Of a stretch of 64,000 nucleotides of DNA, positions 19,101-25,941 are shown piece by piece. The notes under the pieces were generated by a model. The model saw only the letters and a list, made by a program, of their open reading frames with translations. It made no database searches and was not told where the DNA came from. The position numbers and the translations under genes were made by a program. Source of the stretch: Thermosporothrix hazakensis (GTDB lineage: Bacteria > Chloroflexota > Ktedonobacteria > Ktedonobacterales > Ktedonobacteraceae); the NCBI RefSeq assembly GCF_003253565.1, contig NZ_QKUF01000001.1, positions 141,857 through 205,856 on the forward strand. The letters are read 5' to 3'. Each line of letters starts with the position of its first letter. Positions within the stretch are counted from its first letter, which is position 1.

Positions 19101-19505
19101 GCAGGCTCAGATGGCGATATCTTCAGCCATGCCTTCAAGCTCATGAACCTCGGTCCGCTCATTGGAACGCGCACCTGGGGCGGAGTGATCGGTTATACAC
19201 TCAATCATCATCTGGTCGATGGCACCACCACCACGCAGCCAGAATACGCGAACTGGTTCATTGATGTGGGTTGGAATATCGAGAACTATGGCACCGACCC
19301 TGATATTGAGGTCGATATTGCGCCACAGGATTTCGTCCAGGGCAGCGATCCGCAGCTTGATCGCGCGATCGAGGAAGCGCTGCGCCTTGCCAGCGAGCAA
19401 ACAGTGCTCGAACCAAAACCGAGACGCCAGCCCCAACAGCGACGCCTCGGTATATGGACCCAGAGCGCGAAAACCGCGTCTACGCCAGACGAGATAGGGG
19501 CCTGA
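16182..19505 (+). CDS. Tricorn-type protease (S41 family peptidase)
   Basis: A protein of 1107 residues, close to archaeal tricorn (about 1070). It has N-terminal beta-propeller repeats with WD-like blades (SPDGQWIAYVG, SPDGQWIAYSF), a linker, then the C1, PDZ and C2 protease parts. The catalytic residues match tricorn: His751 in GTSHTYEYGG and nucleophile Ser976 in HAGSDGD, with the PDZ region around residues 770-850. It would trim cytosolic peptides to short oligopeptides, usually acting downstream of proteasome or Lon/Clp. Start ATG 16182 follows AAGGAG at 5 bases; in-frame ATGs at 16113 and 16140 lack a site. It ends 8 bases from the convergent hutF-like gene. Confidence 0.9.
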   Translation: MPSLGYVRFPTIYHDLIVFVSEDDLWQVSSKGGRAERLTAGTGRVSHPRFSPDGQWIAYVGREEGPEEVYVMPAQGGPARRLTFDGVSCRVVGWTPDGSSILYTSNAGQFHHDYNVIYAVSPEGGVPHLLPYGMASAVSFGPGKGVVIGRNTEEPAYWKRYRGGNVGHLWCDPTGEGTFTRLLNLNGNITDPCWIGARIYFLSDHEGTGNIYSCTPAGEDLQRHTDFHDFYARHLSTDGEQLVFQMAADLYLFDPRTGHVQQVPLTMPGPRTQLNRKFVAADHYLDTFALHPRGHAVALTTRGKAFTMSNWEGAVVQHGEQDGVRYRFLEWLNDGHRLVAICDAPGYETLVIFNPDSDEEPQMLTELDLGRVLEFEVSPTADIVAITNHRQELILVDLATSMSMILDASEHARIYDLAWSPDGQWIAYSFPLSGQKRAIKIGNINTGETHVVTDPVRSDVSPSFDPDGRFLYFLSYRVFNPVSDNMQFEWSFPRGVIPYALPLRNDIRSPFEVESRLLKDRQPDTWKTTSASVEETIPGGESAAQEEKVLPATPLHEVNSGPRRTVRIQFEGITSRAVPFPTGEARYDGILALRGKVLFLVSGLNGELSGPAKGWVECYDFETQNLERIADSVNELTLSRDGSTLLYRSRTRLRVLRNCEKPRSESNTPSKESGWLDLDRVKVSVQPASEWKQMFAEAWRLQREHFWTEDMSGIDWDSMYARYAPLLERVSSRSELSDLIHELQGELGTSHTYEYGGAYRQGVYYRQGSLGVDWHYDEATGRYRIARIIKGDPLDREATSPLTAPGLNIEVGDAVLAINGQRVSAQRSPQALLVNQAEYEVQLTIESAKTGETRIVTVHAISLAMEREARYRDWVETNRRYVHERSQGRVGYIHIPNMGPKGYAEFHRGFLAEYDRPGLIVDVRWNGGGNVSGLLLEKLARKRLGCKISRWGQPAPYPKEAPRGPMVALTNEHAGSDGDIFSHAFKLMNLGPLIGTRTWGGVIGYTLNHHLVDGTTTTQPEYANWFIDVGWNIENYGTDPDIEVDIAPQDFVQGSDPQLDRAIEEALRLASEQTVLEPKPRRQPQQRRLGIWTQSAKTASTPDEIGA

Positions 19506-19513
19506 TCGGGTCT

Positions 19514-20824
19514 CTATCTCCGCTCGTAGACCTTCTGCCCCTGCACCCATGTCTGGACGATTGCCTCGGAAGAGGAGCCGAAAAAGAGCGTGTCAAGGAA
19601 ATCCTGTTGCGTCCAGCCCACAAGCGACGGGTGTTCGAGGTCGACAACCACAAAATCGGCCAGCAGGTCAGGGGCAATGCTACCCGTTGCCAGCTTGAGC
19701 GCCACCGCGCCGCGTCGTGTGCCATAGTCCAGCAACAGGGGCCCTGGCGCTTCCAGTTCTCCCGCGACCAGTACCCGCCGTCGCTGATAGCGCATGCGCG
19801 CCGTATATTCTGCCCAACGCAGTTCCTCAATCGGATCAAGGCGCGTATTGCTATCCGAGCCAATGGACAGCGGGATATCGGCGGCCCGTAGCTCGGCATA
19901 GGGTGCGATACCATCCCCAAGATCTCCCTCGGTTGTCGGACAGACGCACACAGTGCAGCCATGAAGCGCCAGCAGCTCTATCTCTCTGGCGTTGGCATGG
20001 GTCGCATGCACAATCGTGGTTAGCGGGAACAACGCTCCGTAGCGCTCTAGCAACTCAATCGGGGAACATCCATGTGCAAGTCTGCACTGTTCGATCTCGG
20101 CTACCTGCTCGTCAGCATGAACGTGCAATGGAAGCTGATAGGTACGACAATAACGCGCGATCTCATGAAACCAGTTTCCCGGCACCGCGCGTACCGAATG
20201 AGGAGCCAGACCGATCAAAACGCCCTCCGAGCGCAACGCCTCCACACGGGCAAGATAGGCATCCACCGAGCGATCACAGAAGCGTCTCTGCCCCTCTTCC
20301 ACTGGCTGGTTAAAGCCGCCGCGAGCGTAGGCCGTCATCAGCAGCACCACGCGCAAACCGGCCTCTTTCCCGGCTCGAAGCACTGCCTCAGCCATCGCGT
20401 TTGGCTGCTCATAGGGCGTCCCATCGGGCTGATGGTGAACATAATGGAACTCGCCCACACTGGTATAGCCATTTGCCAGCATTTCCCGATACGTCCGCAG
20501 CGCCAGCTCATAGAGCTGTTCGGGAGTCATGTGTTGCGCCTCTTCATACATGGCACGCCGCCACGTCCAGAAGGTATCCTGCTGCGAAAGCGGGCGATGC
20601 GTATGACCACGCAGGTTCCGCTGAAATACATGGCTGTGGACGTTCACAAAGCCGGGGAGCAGCGCCTTGCCGGGCAGACGAACCGCCGAGGGGGCCTGTA
20701 GCTCTTCATCGGTCAGGGTATTCTCGACTACCGCCGCAATATATCCCTCATCGTTGACCGCGACCACCCTGTTCGCTTGAAGCCCTTCAGTTGTATACAC
20801 ATAGTCGGGAACAAGATACTTCAT
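19514..20824 (-). CDS. hutF: Formimidoylglutamate deiminase (HutF-like amidohydrolase)
   Basis: A 436-residue metal-dependent amidohydrolase. HSH at His63-His65 is the metal motif after LLPGFVNV, and VGEFHYVHH around residue 125 is characteristic of HutF, which hydrolyses N-formimidoyl-glutamate to N-formyl-glutamate and ammonia in histidine breakdown. A conserved GSDSNTRLDPIEELR lies near the C-terminus. No other hut gene is in the window, so a related deaminase activity cannot be excluded. It lies 44 bases downstream of the CHAT gene in the same direction with no hairpin between, so read-through from that operon is likely. Confidence 0.82.
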   Translation of the reverse strand: MKYLVPDYVYTTEGLQANRVVAVNDEGYIAAVVENTLTDEELQAPSAVRLPGKALLPGFVNVHSHVFQRNLRGHTHRPLSQQDTFWTWRRAMYEEAQHMTPEQLYELALRTYREMLANGYTSVGEFHYVHHQPDGTPYEQPNAMAEAVLRAGKEAGLRVVLLMTAYARGGFNQPVEEGQRRFCDRSVDAYLARVEALRSEGVLIGLAPHSVRAVPGNWFHEIARYCRTYQLPLHVHADEQVAEIEQCRLAHGCSPIELLERYGALFPLTTIVHATHANAREIELLALHGCTVCVCPTTEGDLGDGIAPYAELRAADIPLSIGSDSNTRLDPIEELRWAEYTARMRYQRRRVLVAGELEAPGPLLLDYGTRRGAVALKLATGSIAPDLLADFVVVDLEHPSLVGWTQQDFLDTLFFGSSSEAIVQTWVQGQKVYERR

Positions 20825-20868
20825 CGTATTTCCTCACCTCATGATATGGTTCCTCGTCATTGTACCAC

Positions 20869-23823
20869 TCATGCAAGCAGAGGACCGGGATCACCAATCA
20901 GTTGAAACGCGCCCCAGAAATAGGGGTGCAGACGATAGGGATGCAGTGAAGCCCGCGCCCGCAACAAAAACGCTCGCTGCGCCTGTGCCAGCGCTCCCGC
21001 CTTCGTCGCCCCTTGCAACAGCTGGCGATAGAACATCTCCATCAACTCGGCGCTACTGGCATCGTCTACCTTCCAGAGTGTCGGCAAGAGCGAAGCCGCT
21101 CCTGCATACAGGAAGCCGCGCCCCAGGCCAATCACCTCATCAATGCCACCAATACTCGCCCGTCCGGTCTCACACGCGCTTAACGTCAGGAGCGAACAGA
21201 GCGACAGGTCCAGGTTAAAGGCCTCGAACGTGTTCAATTGGCGATCCGCCAGACTGATAAAGGAGAAATCGGGCGCGTCAAGCCGAAAGAGCCCATGCGC
21301 CGCGATATGAACCACCGGGCTATAGCTGCTTCGAGCCTGAAGCAGGCTAACCGTGGCCTCCTGATCGAGTACACAGGGAGCGTTCAGGCATCGGGCCACG
21401 ACGCTTGCTTCCTCCCGCACAAAGGGCAACTGATCCGAGACCCCAAGCACCAGCGAATGCTGGATATTCTGTGGCGTAGCAGCGCTGCGGGCCCCACGCT
21501 GCAAGCAGATATCCAGCAACGTGAGCGAGGGAAGATAGGAGATCTGCACGCGCTCGACCAGAAAGCGTGTGCCGTCAAACAGACAATGAAAGGGGAGATA
21601 GTGCAGCATTCCATAGGGCACAACAATCAAATGGTCAACGCGCTGCATATCCACCACGACCGGACGAATGAGCAGCGCGTGCAGACGTTTCAGCAGGCCG
21701 AGCCCGTTTTCCTGCAATGAGGCGAACTCGCGCTCACGCTCCGGTAAGGTCGCAGCCTGGGCAGCAAGGTCAAGATTGGCCCGCCAGAGGGTCAGCAGAC
21801 GCTCGAGCTGGGGACGCGCTCCCGAAACGCGCTCAACCTCGATACCGTTACATGTCAGTTGAAAGATGAGAAGATCCTGCTCGGTCAGATAATATTCCAG
21901 AAGCAGCGTCCCTGAGGGCAGACAGGCCCAGTTCTCAAAGACAACCAGATCGTTTGTCAGCGCGGGCGTCTGCAGCAACTTGTGAGCGGATGAAAGCCGA
22001 ATCTGCTCAAGGAGCCGCTCTATTTGCCGCTCTCGTTCGCGCATCTCCTCGCGTGCACGGACAGGACCAATCGTCCGAATGCGCATCAGTGCCGTATCGC
22101 TCAGATTCGCTTCGTTAACGGTCTCATACACAATGGAGCTATACCATGCCTGTTCCTCACGCAGGCGGGCAAGCTCTTCCAGCAGCTCATCACTGACCTG
22201 TTCATCGGCGCGTAAACGGATGTCGATATTGTTGCGCACATAATCACCCAGAACGCTGGACTTGGCCTTCTCCACATAGATAAAAGCCTGTTCCAGATAG
22301 CCGCGCTGCAAGGCCAGCTCGACCGCCTGCTGATAGATTGCGCCCTTGTCTTCGAGAAAGCTGGAACGCTCATCGAGAATGAGGCGGCTCTGAATCTCGT
22401 CGATGCCTTTGATTGCCAGATCGTAGAAGATTCCCGCCTCCTCGTCCTTCCCGGCACTGGCCGCAAGCTTGCCAAGCAGCGCATGGCAGCGATACCGGAC
22501 CTCGAAAAGTTCCTGTTTCTCAGCCAGATCCAGCGCATGCAGGCAGAGTACACGCGCCGCCTCCGCTTCGCCCCGCACGTCTGCAATATGGGCCTCAAGG
22601 AGCATCGCCTGCGCCAGAAGCGGCACATCCTCCTGTTCAGCGAAGGCATCAGCGGCATAGCGCACCTCGCGCTTGCTCTCCTCAAACTCCCCGATTGAGA
22701 AAGCCAGTTCAGCGCGATAGAAACGAGCCTGCGCTGCAAGTCGGGTCAGGCCACGATTCAAGAGCAACGTGCTTGCCTCCTGAAGCTGAAGTGCCGCCTC
22801 CTCAAAAAGATGCTCATGAATGGCCGCCCGCGCCTGATACATCAGCGCCCGCGCAAGGCTATCATCCTGTCCCTCCTGCGTCCGAAGCATCGCAACCGCA
22901 TCAGAGGCCATTTCATACGCCTCTTCGGTGCGGTTCAGTCGCAGCAGGCAGAGGCACATCTGCAACAACACTTCCGCCTCCGCGAACGTCATCTGATGCT
23001 CACGGAAGAGCGGTAAACAGCGATTATAGAGCATCAATGCCTGACTGTAGCGCCCCTGAGCGGTATAAATATCAGCGATGTTCAGGTATTGCCGCGCCAG
23101 AGAGATCTCTTCTCGAGTGCCATATTGCTTAAAGGTCTCACAGGCCTCTTGATGCAACTCGACCGCCTTATGAAAGCGCCCAAGCGCCGCGAGCGCCATC
23201 GCTTTATTTGCCAGCGCCCGAGCAATCAGGCGGTCAACATTCACCCCATGCAGCATATACGCTTCAATCGCGCGATCGTAGTACCGCAGTGCCTGCTCAT
23301 ACTGGCCGAGCTCAAAGTGAATAATGGCGGTATTCACATCAAGCTGACCGACGCGGATCAGATTGTTTGTCTGAAGAAAGATCTCACGCGCCGCCGCTGC
23401 GTCTCGGAGCGCCTCCGACATGCGATTGAGCCGCATACATGAACTGATCCGCCCGAGCCGGGAACGCGCCCAGCCGACCAGATCATGCAACGCGAGAAAC
23501 TCTTCGCCAGCGGCATCAAAGAAAGGCAGCGCCTCTTCATGCCGCTCCATGCCACGCAGGGCATCGCCTCGCGTCATCAGCCCGAGCGCGTAAAAGGAGC
23601 CATTGCCACTCAGTTCACCGATCAACAGCACATAGCCAGAGAGCACAAAAGAGAGACTGACATTTTCCAGCCAGTAGCGGTCAGCGGCCATCTTGAGCGC
23701 GTTTACCAGTTGTTCCAGCGCATCCAGACTCATACGCGGCACAAGCTGCTGTAACAGGTGTCGTCCCTGATCCTCCCTGCATTTCAGCAGCAAGGCCGCA
23801 ATTTCCCGTGGCGTCAATGACAC
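20869..23823 (-). CDS. TPR-CHAT caspase-like protein
   Basis: A 984-residue protein. Residues about 60-500 are consecutive TPR-like helical hairpins (for example YEQALRYYDRAIEAY and RYSQALMLYNRCLPLF). A helical linker follows, and residues about 690-984 are a CHAT domain. The caspase-like dyad is intact: His843 in HIAAHG and Cys884 in SACETG, with the trailing GAASLLPTLWKVDD typical of CHAT. CHAT proteins are cysteine proteases or scaffolds activated through their TPR sensor. The GTG start at 23823 shares one base with the stop of the zinc-finger gene, so translation is coupled. It is the third gene of the sigma / zinc finger / CHAT unit. Confidence 0.9.
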   Translation of the reverse strand: MSLTPREIAALLLKCREDQGRHLLQQLVPRMSLDALEQLVNALKMAADRYWLENVSLSFVLSGYVLLIGELSGNGSFYALGLMTRGDALRGMERHEEALPFFDAAGEEFLALHDLVGWARSRLGRISSCMRLNRMSEALRDAAAAREIFLQTNNLIRVGQLDVNTAIIHFELGQYEQALRYYDRAIEAYMLHGVNVDRLIARALANKAMALAALGRFHKAVELHQEACETFKQYGTREEISLARQYLNIADIYTAQGRYSQALMLYNRCLPLFREHQMTFAEAEVLLQMCLCLLRLNRTEEAYEMASDAVAMLRTQEGQDDSLARALMYQARAAIHEHLFEEAALQLQEASTLLLNRGLTRLAAQARFYRAELAFSIGEFEESKREVRYAADAFAEQEDVPLLAQAMLLEAHIADVRGEAEAARVLCLHALDLAEKQELFEVRYRCHALLGKLAASAGKDEEAGIFYDLAIKGIDEIQSRLILDERSSFLEDKGAIYQQAVELALQRGYLEQAFIYVEKAKSSVLGDYVRNNIDIRLRADEQVSDELLEELARLREEQAWYSSIVYETVNEANLSDTALMRIRTIGPVRAREEMRERERQIERLLEQIRLSSAHKLLQTPALTNDLVVFENWACLPSGTLLLEYYLTEQDLLIFQLTCNGIEVERVSGARPQLERLLTLWRANLDLAAQAATLPEREREFASLQENGLGLLKRLHALLIRPVVVDMQRVDHLIVVPYGMLHYLPFHCLFDGTRFLVERVQISYLPSLTLLDICLQRGARSAATPQNIQHSLVLGVSDQLPFVREEASVVARCLNAPCVLDQEATVSLLQARSSYSPVVHIAAHGLFRLDAPDFSFISLADRQLNTFEAFNLDLSLCSLLTLSACETGRASIGGIDEVIGLGRGFLYAGAASLLPTLWKVDDASSAELMEMFYRQLLQGATKAGALAQAQRAFLLRARASLHPYRLHPYFWGAFQLIGDPGPLLA

Positions 23824-24635
23824 TACCCGTTGAGAGGAATCTGCTCGACGACAATGGTGCCATCCGGAAAATGCACTTCCAGCGTATAAAGCGCGGGAGG
23901 CAATTCAGGGAAGATCACATTGCCCAGATCGTCAATTCGTTGCGTGTAGAGCGCCTCTGTTTCGTCGGAGAGCAGGGCAACAGGAATACCCTGCAAGGCT
24001 CCTAACGCCGCATCCTTGCGGGTAATCAGTCCGACCAACGTCTGACGCCCTCCCGTTTCGCGTTCAAGCTGAAGCGAGATCTGAATAGCCCCTGCCTGAT
24101 AGCGCCGCGGCCACTCGCTCGTCTGTACCGAAGCCTGACGAAGCGCATAGCCGCCATTGGCAGGCTGTGGCAGCAGGGTCGCAAGAATACGGCGCGTCCC
24201 TTCTTGCAGATCATGCAGGATATGGGAGAGCTGCACCCCGACCTTTTGCGCTTCGGGCAGGGGCTGATGAACCGCGAACAAGGGATCATTCGCGATCAGC
24301 GCCGTAAGCGCAGCGGCCTCTTGTGTACAGCGGGCACAGATGCGCAGATGCTCACGCAAGGCTGCTTCCTGCGTGCTATCCAGCAAGCCCATTTGATACT
24401 CGCCCAGAAGCAGACTCGGCGGACAATTCCAGCGGTAGAGCTTCTGCTGTAGCTTGGCATCCAGAAATTGGTATCCATTCACCAGGGCCGCACATGCCGA
24501 ACAACGGGCAAGATGGCGCACCACGGCAGGACGAACCTGCTCACCGGAGAGGTAGGCTATCAACTCCTCGTCACGAATAGCACCAGGTTCCTGACACTCC
24601 ATGCACATGTTCTCGAAATGCGTATTCCTTTCCAC
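23823..24635 (-). CDS. Double zinc-finger (anti-sigma-like) soluble protein
   Basis: A 270-residue protein with two anti-sigma-type zinc motifs, HxxxCxxC: His41-Cys45-Cys48 and His96-Cys100-Cys103. Each follows a short helical stretch (LIAYLSGE and LLLGEYQMGLLD), as in ZAS domains. A CxxC occurs at residues 11-14. The C-terminal 110 residues look like a beta-sandwich (ITRKDAALGALQGIPVALL, then LPPALYTLEVHFPDG), resembling carboxypeptidase regulatory-like or prealbumin-like domains. There is no membrane helix, so it would be a cytosolic anti-sigma. It lies between the sigma and CHAT genes. The start is GTG 24635, or ATG 24608; neither has a strong ribosome binding site. Confidence 0.78.
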   Translation of the reverse strand: MERNTHFENMCMECQEPGAIRDEELIAYLSGEQVRPAVVRHLARCSACAALVNGYQFLDAKLQQKLYRWNCPPSLLLGEYQMGLLDSTQEAALREHLRICARCTQEAAALTALIANDPLFAVHQPLPEAQKVGVQLSHILHDLQEGTRRILATLLPQPANGGYALRQASVQTSEWPRRYQAGAIQISLQLERETGGRQTLVGLITRKDAALGALQGIPVALLSDETEALYTQRIDDLGNVIFPELPPALYTLEVHFPDGTIVVEQIPLNG

Positions 24636-24771
24636 AGATTTTCAAGTCGGCAAGCTCGATCGTACTGGAACAGAAGCTCATACCAGTTCAAAATACAAGA
24701 ACGTTCTTTTCTCCGATCACCTTAATAAACGAGTTCCTTCGCCTCTTTTGTGTTTCAGGCGAGCGTAAAAA

Positions 24772-25536
24772 TCAGAAATGCTGGCTACGCAATAAAGCGA
24801 GTAGACGGCGATTTCGACGCAGGCGCTCAAGCACATTGCGCTTCACGCGATACACATCATCAACGGTCGGGAACAGGTGTCGATGCTGCGCGCTGATCTC
24901 ACCCGGCTTCAGCCCCTGCACATAGACCAGATGGAGTAACAGTTGTTCCTCTTCACCATTGACCTCCGCCTGCACAATCTGCCAGAGATTGTGGGCCGAA
25001 AGTTGCGAAATCACATCCTCAGCCGGATCGCTGGCTGCCGGCTCCTGCTCGATTGATTCAAGGGTCTCTTCCAGTTGCCGCGCCTGACGCAGTCTCAGTT
25101 CGTCGGCCACCACGCTATGCACACACAATTTCAGATATTTCAATAGAGCAGCCAGGGAAGCAAACTTCTGCATTTTCTCCGCGGTAAGCGCCTGAGCGAA
25201 TTTCGCAAAAGCCGCGTTCACAAGTGCAGCGTTCCCTTCCGAACCAAACAGCGCCGCGACGCTCTGATGCTGTGACACCCACGTCAGAACCAGAGGTGCA
25301 TACTGCTGATAAATACTGCTCCATGCCGCCTCATCTCGTTGCACAATGGCACGCCGGAACAGCTCTAAACAAAAGCGGTCATTTGAATCCCTTTGCCGTA
25401 AAAACTTGTTGGTCTCTTCCGCGCAACAGTGGGCCAAATCCTTAACCGATAATTGCTGCGGATTTCGGGCATCGTTACCCCGATCTCTCATACCAGACTG
25501 CGCATCTGAGGAATGAGAGAGGTTCAGAGACTCCAT
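24772..25536 (-). CDS. Divergent RNA polymerase sigma factor (sigma-70/ECF-like)
   Basis: A 254-residue protein. Residues about 50-120 (LFRRAIVQRDEAAWSSIYQQYAPLV) resemble sigma region 2, and about 195-245 (LVYVQGLKPGEI, VYRVKRNVLERLRRNRR) resemble the helix-turn-helix of region 4. A 45-residue polar N-terminal extension is present. The ATG at 25536 is preceded by AGGAG at 9 bases; an in-frame GTG at 25542 sits too close to that site. It is the first gene of the leftward unit with the zinc-finger and CHAT genes, so it is probably the regulated output of that unit. A transcription-inactive relative is possible. Confidence 0.75.
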   Translation of the reverse strand: MESLNLSHSSDAQSGMRDRGNDARNPQQLSVKDLAHCCAEETNKFLRQRDSNDRFCLELFRRAIVQRDEAAWSSIYQQYAPLVLTWVSQHQSVAALFGSEGNAALVNAAFAKFAQALTAEKMQKFASLAALLKYLKLCVHSVVADELRLRQARQLEETLESIEQEPAASDPAEDVISQLSAHNLWQIVQAEVNGEEEQLLLHLVYVQGLKPGEISAQHRHLFPTVDDVYRVKRNVLERLRRNRRLLALLRSQHF

Positions 25537-25897
25537 GCGCACAAGCTCCTGCTTCCAGAACTAGATAGCTCAACAGTTTGTTTCGCAGCAACCACTCAAG
25601 ACTGCTGCAAGCCTTCCTCCCCTGCCTGGTTTGGAGGTGAGATACGATTGCAGGCTTCATTTCTGGTATGGATCGTTAAAGCCCACACCGGGTACAAACA
25701 GACACTACGAACGGCGTTCAAAGAGAGTTCATTGTTGGCAGTTTGTGTTTATTATCGCATGTTTCAACTCTCCACCGCTAGTCTGCTCACCCTGAAAAAC
25801 AACACCGCTTCTTTCCTGTCTGTTCGCTTCTCTGCGCCTCTACCGCTGTTTTACCCGGTTCCCTGACACAAGAAAATCCGCAGAATCGGGGATACTC
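25537..25897. other. Intergenic region upstream of the sigma-like gene
   Basis: About 360 bases between the sigma-like gene and the terminator of the aldehyde dehydrogenase operon. It must contain the promoter of the sigma/zinc finger/CHAT unit, but no sigma-70 pair stands out on the minus strand, which would fit autoregulation by the alternative sigma factor. An open frame at 25513-25866 on the plus strand has no ribosome binding site and no recognisable content. Confidence 0.4.
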
Positions 25898-25931
25898 AAA
25901 AAGAGGAGGGGCCAGAGGATCGCTCTGGCCC
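25898..25931 (-). terminator. Intrinsic terminator of the deoC-aldehyde dehydrogenase operon
   Basis: On the minus strand GGGCCAGAG pairs with CTCTGGCCC (25909-25917 with 25923-25931) around a 5-base loop, and a T-rich run (complement of 25898-25902) follows 6 bases later. It lies 11 bases beyond the aldehyde dehydrogenase stop. Confidence 0.8.
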
Positions 25932-25941
25932 ACAAAGAGGA

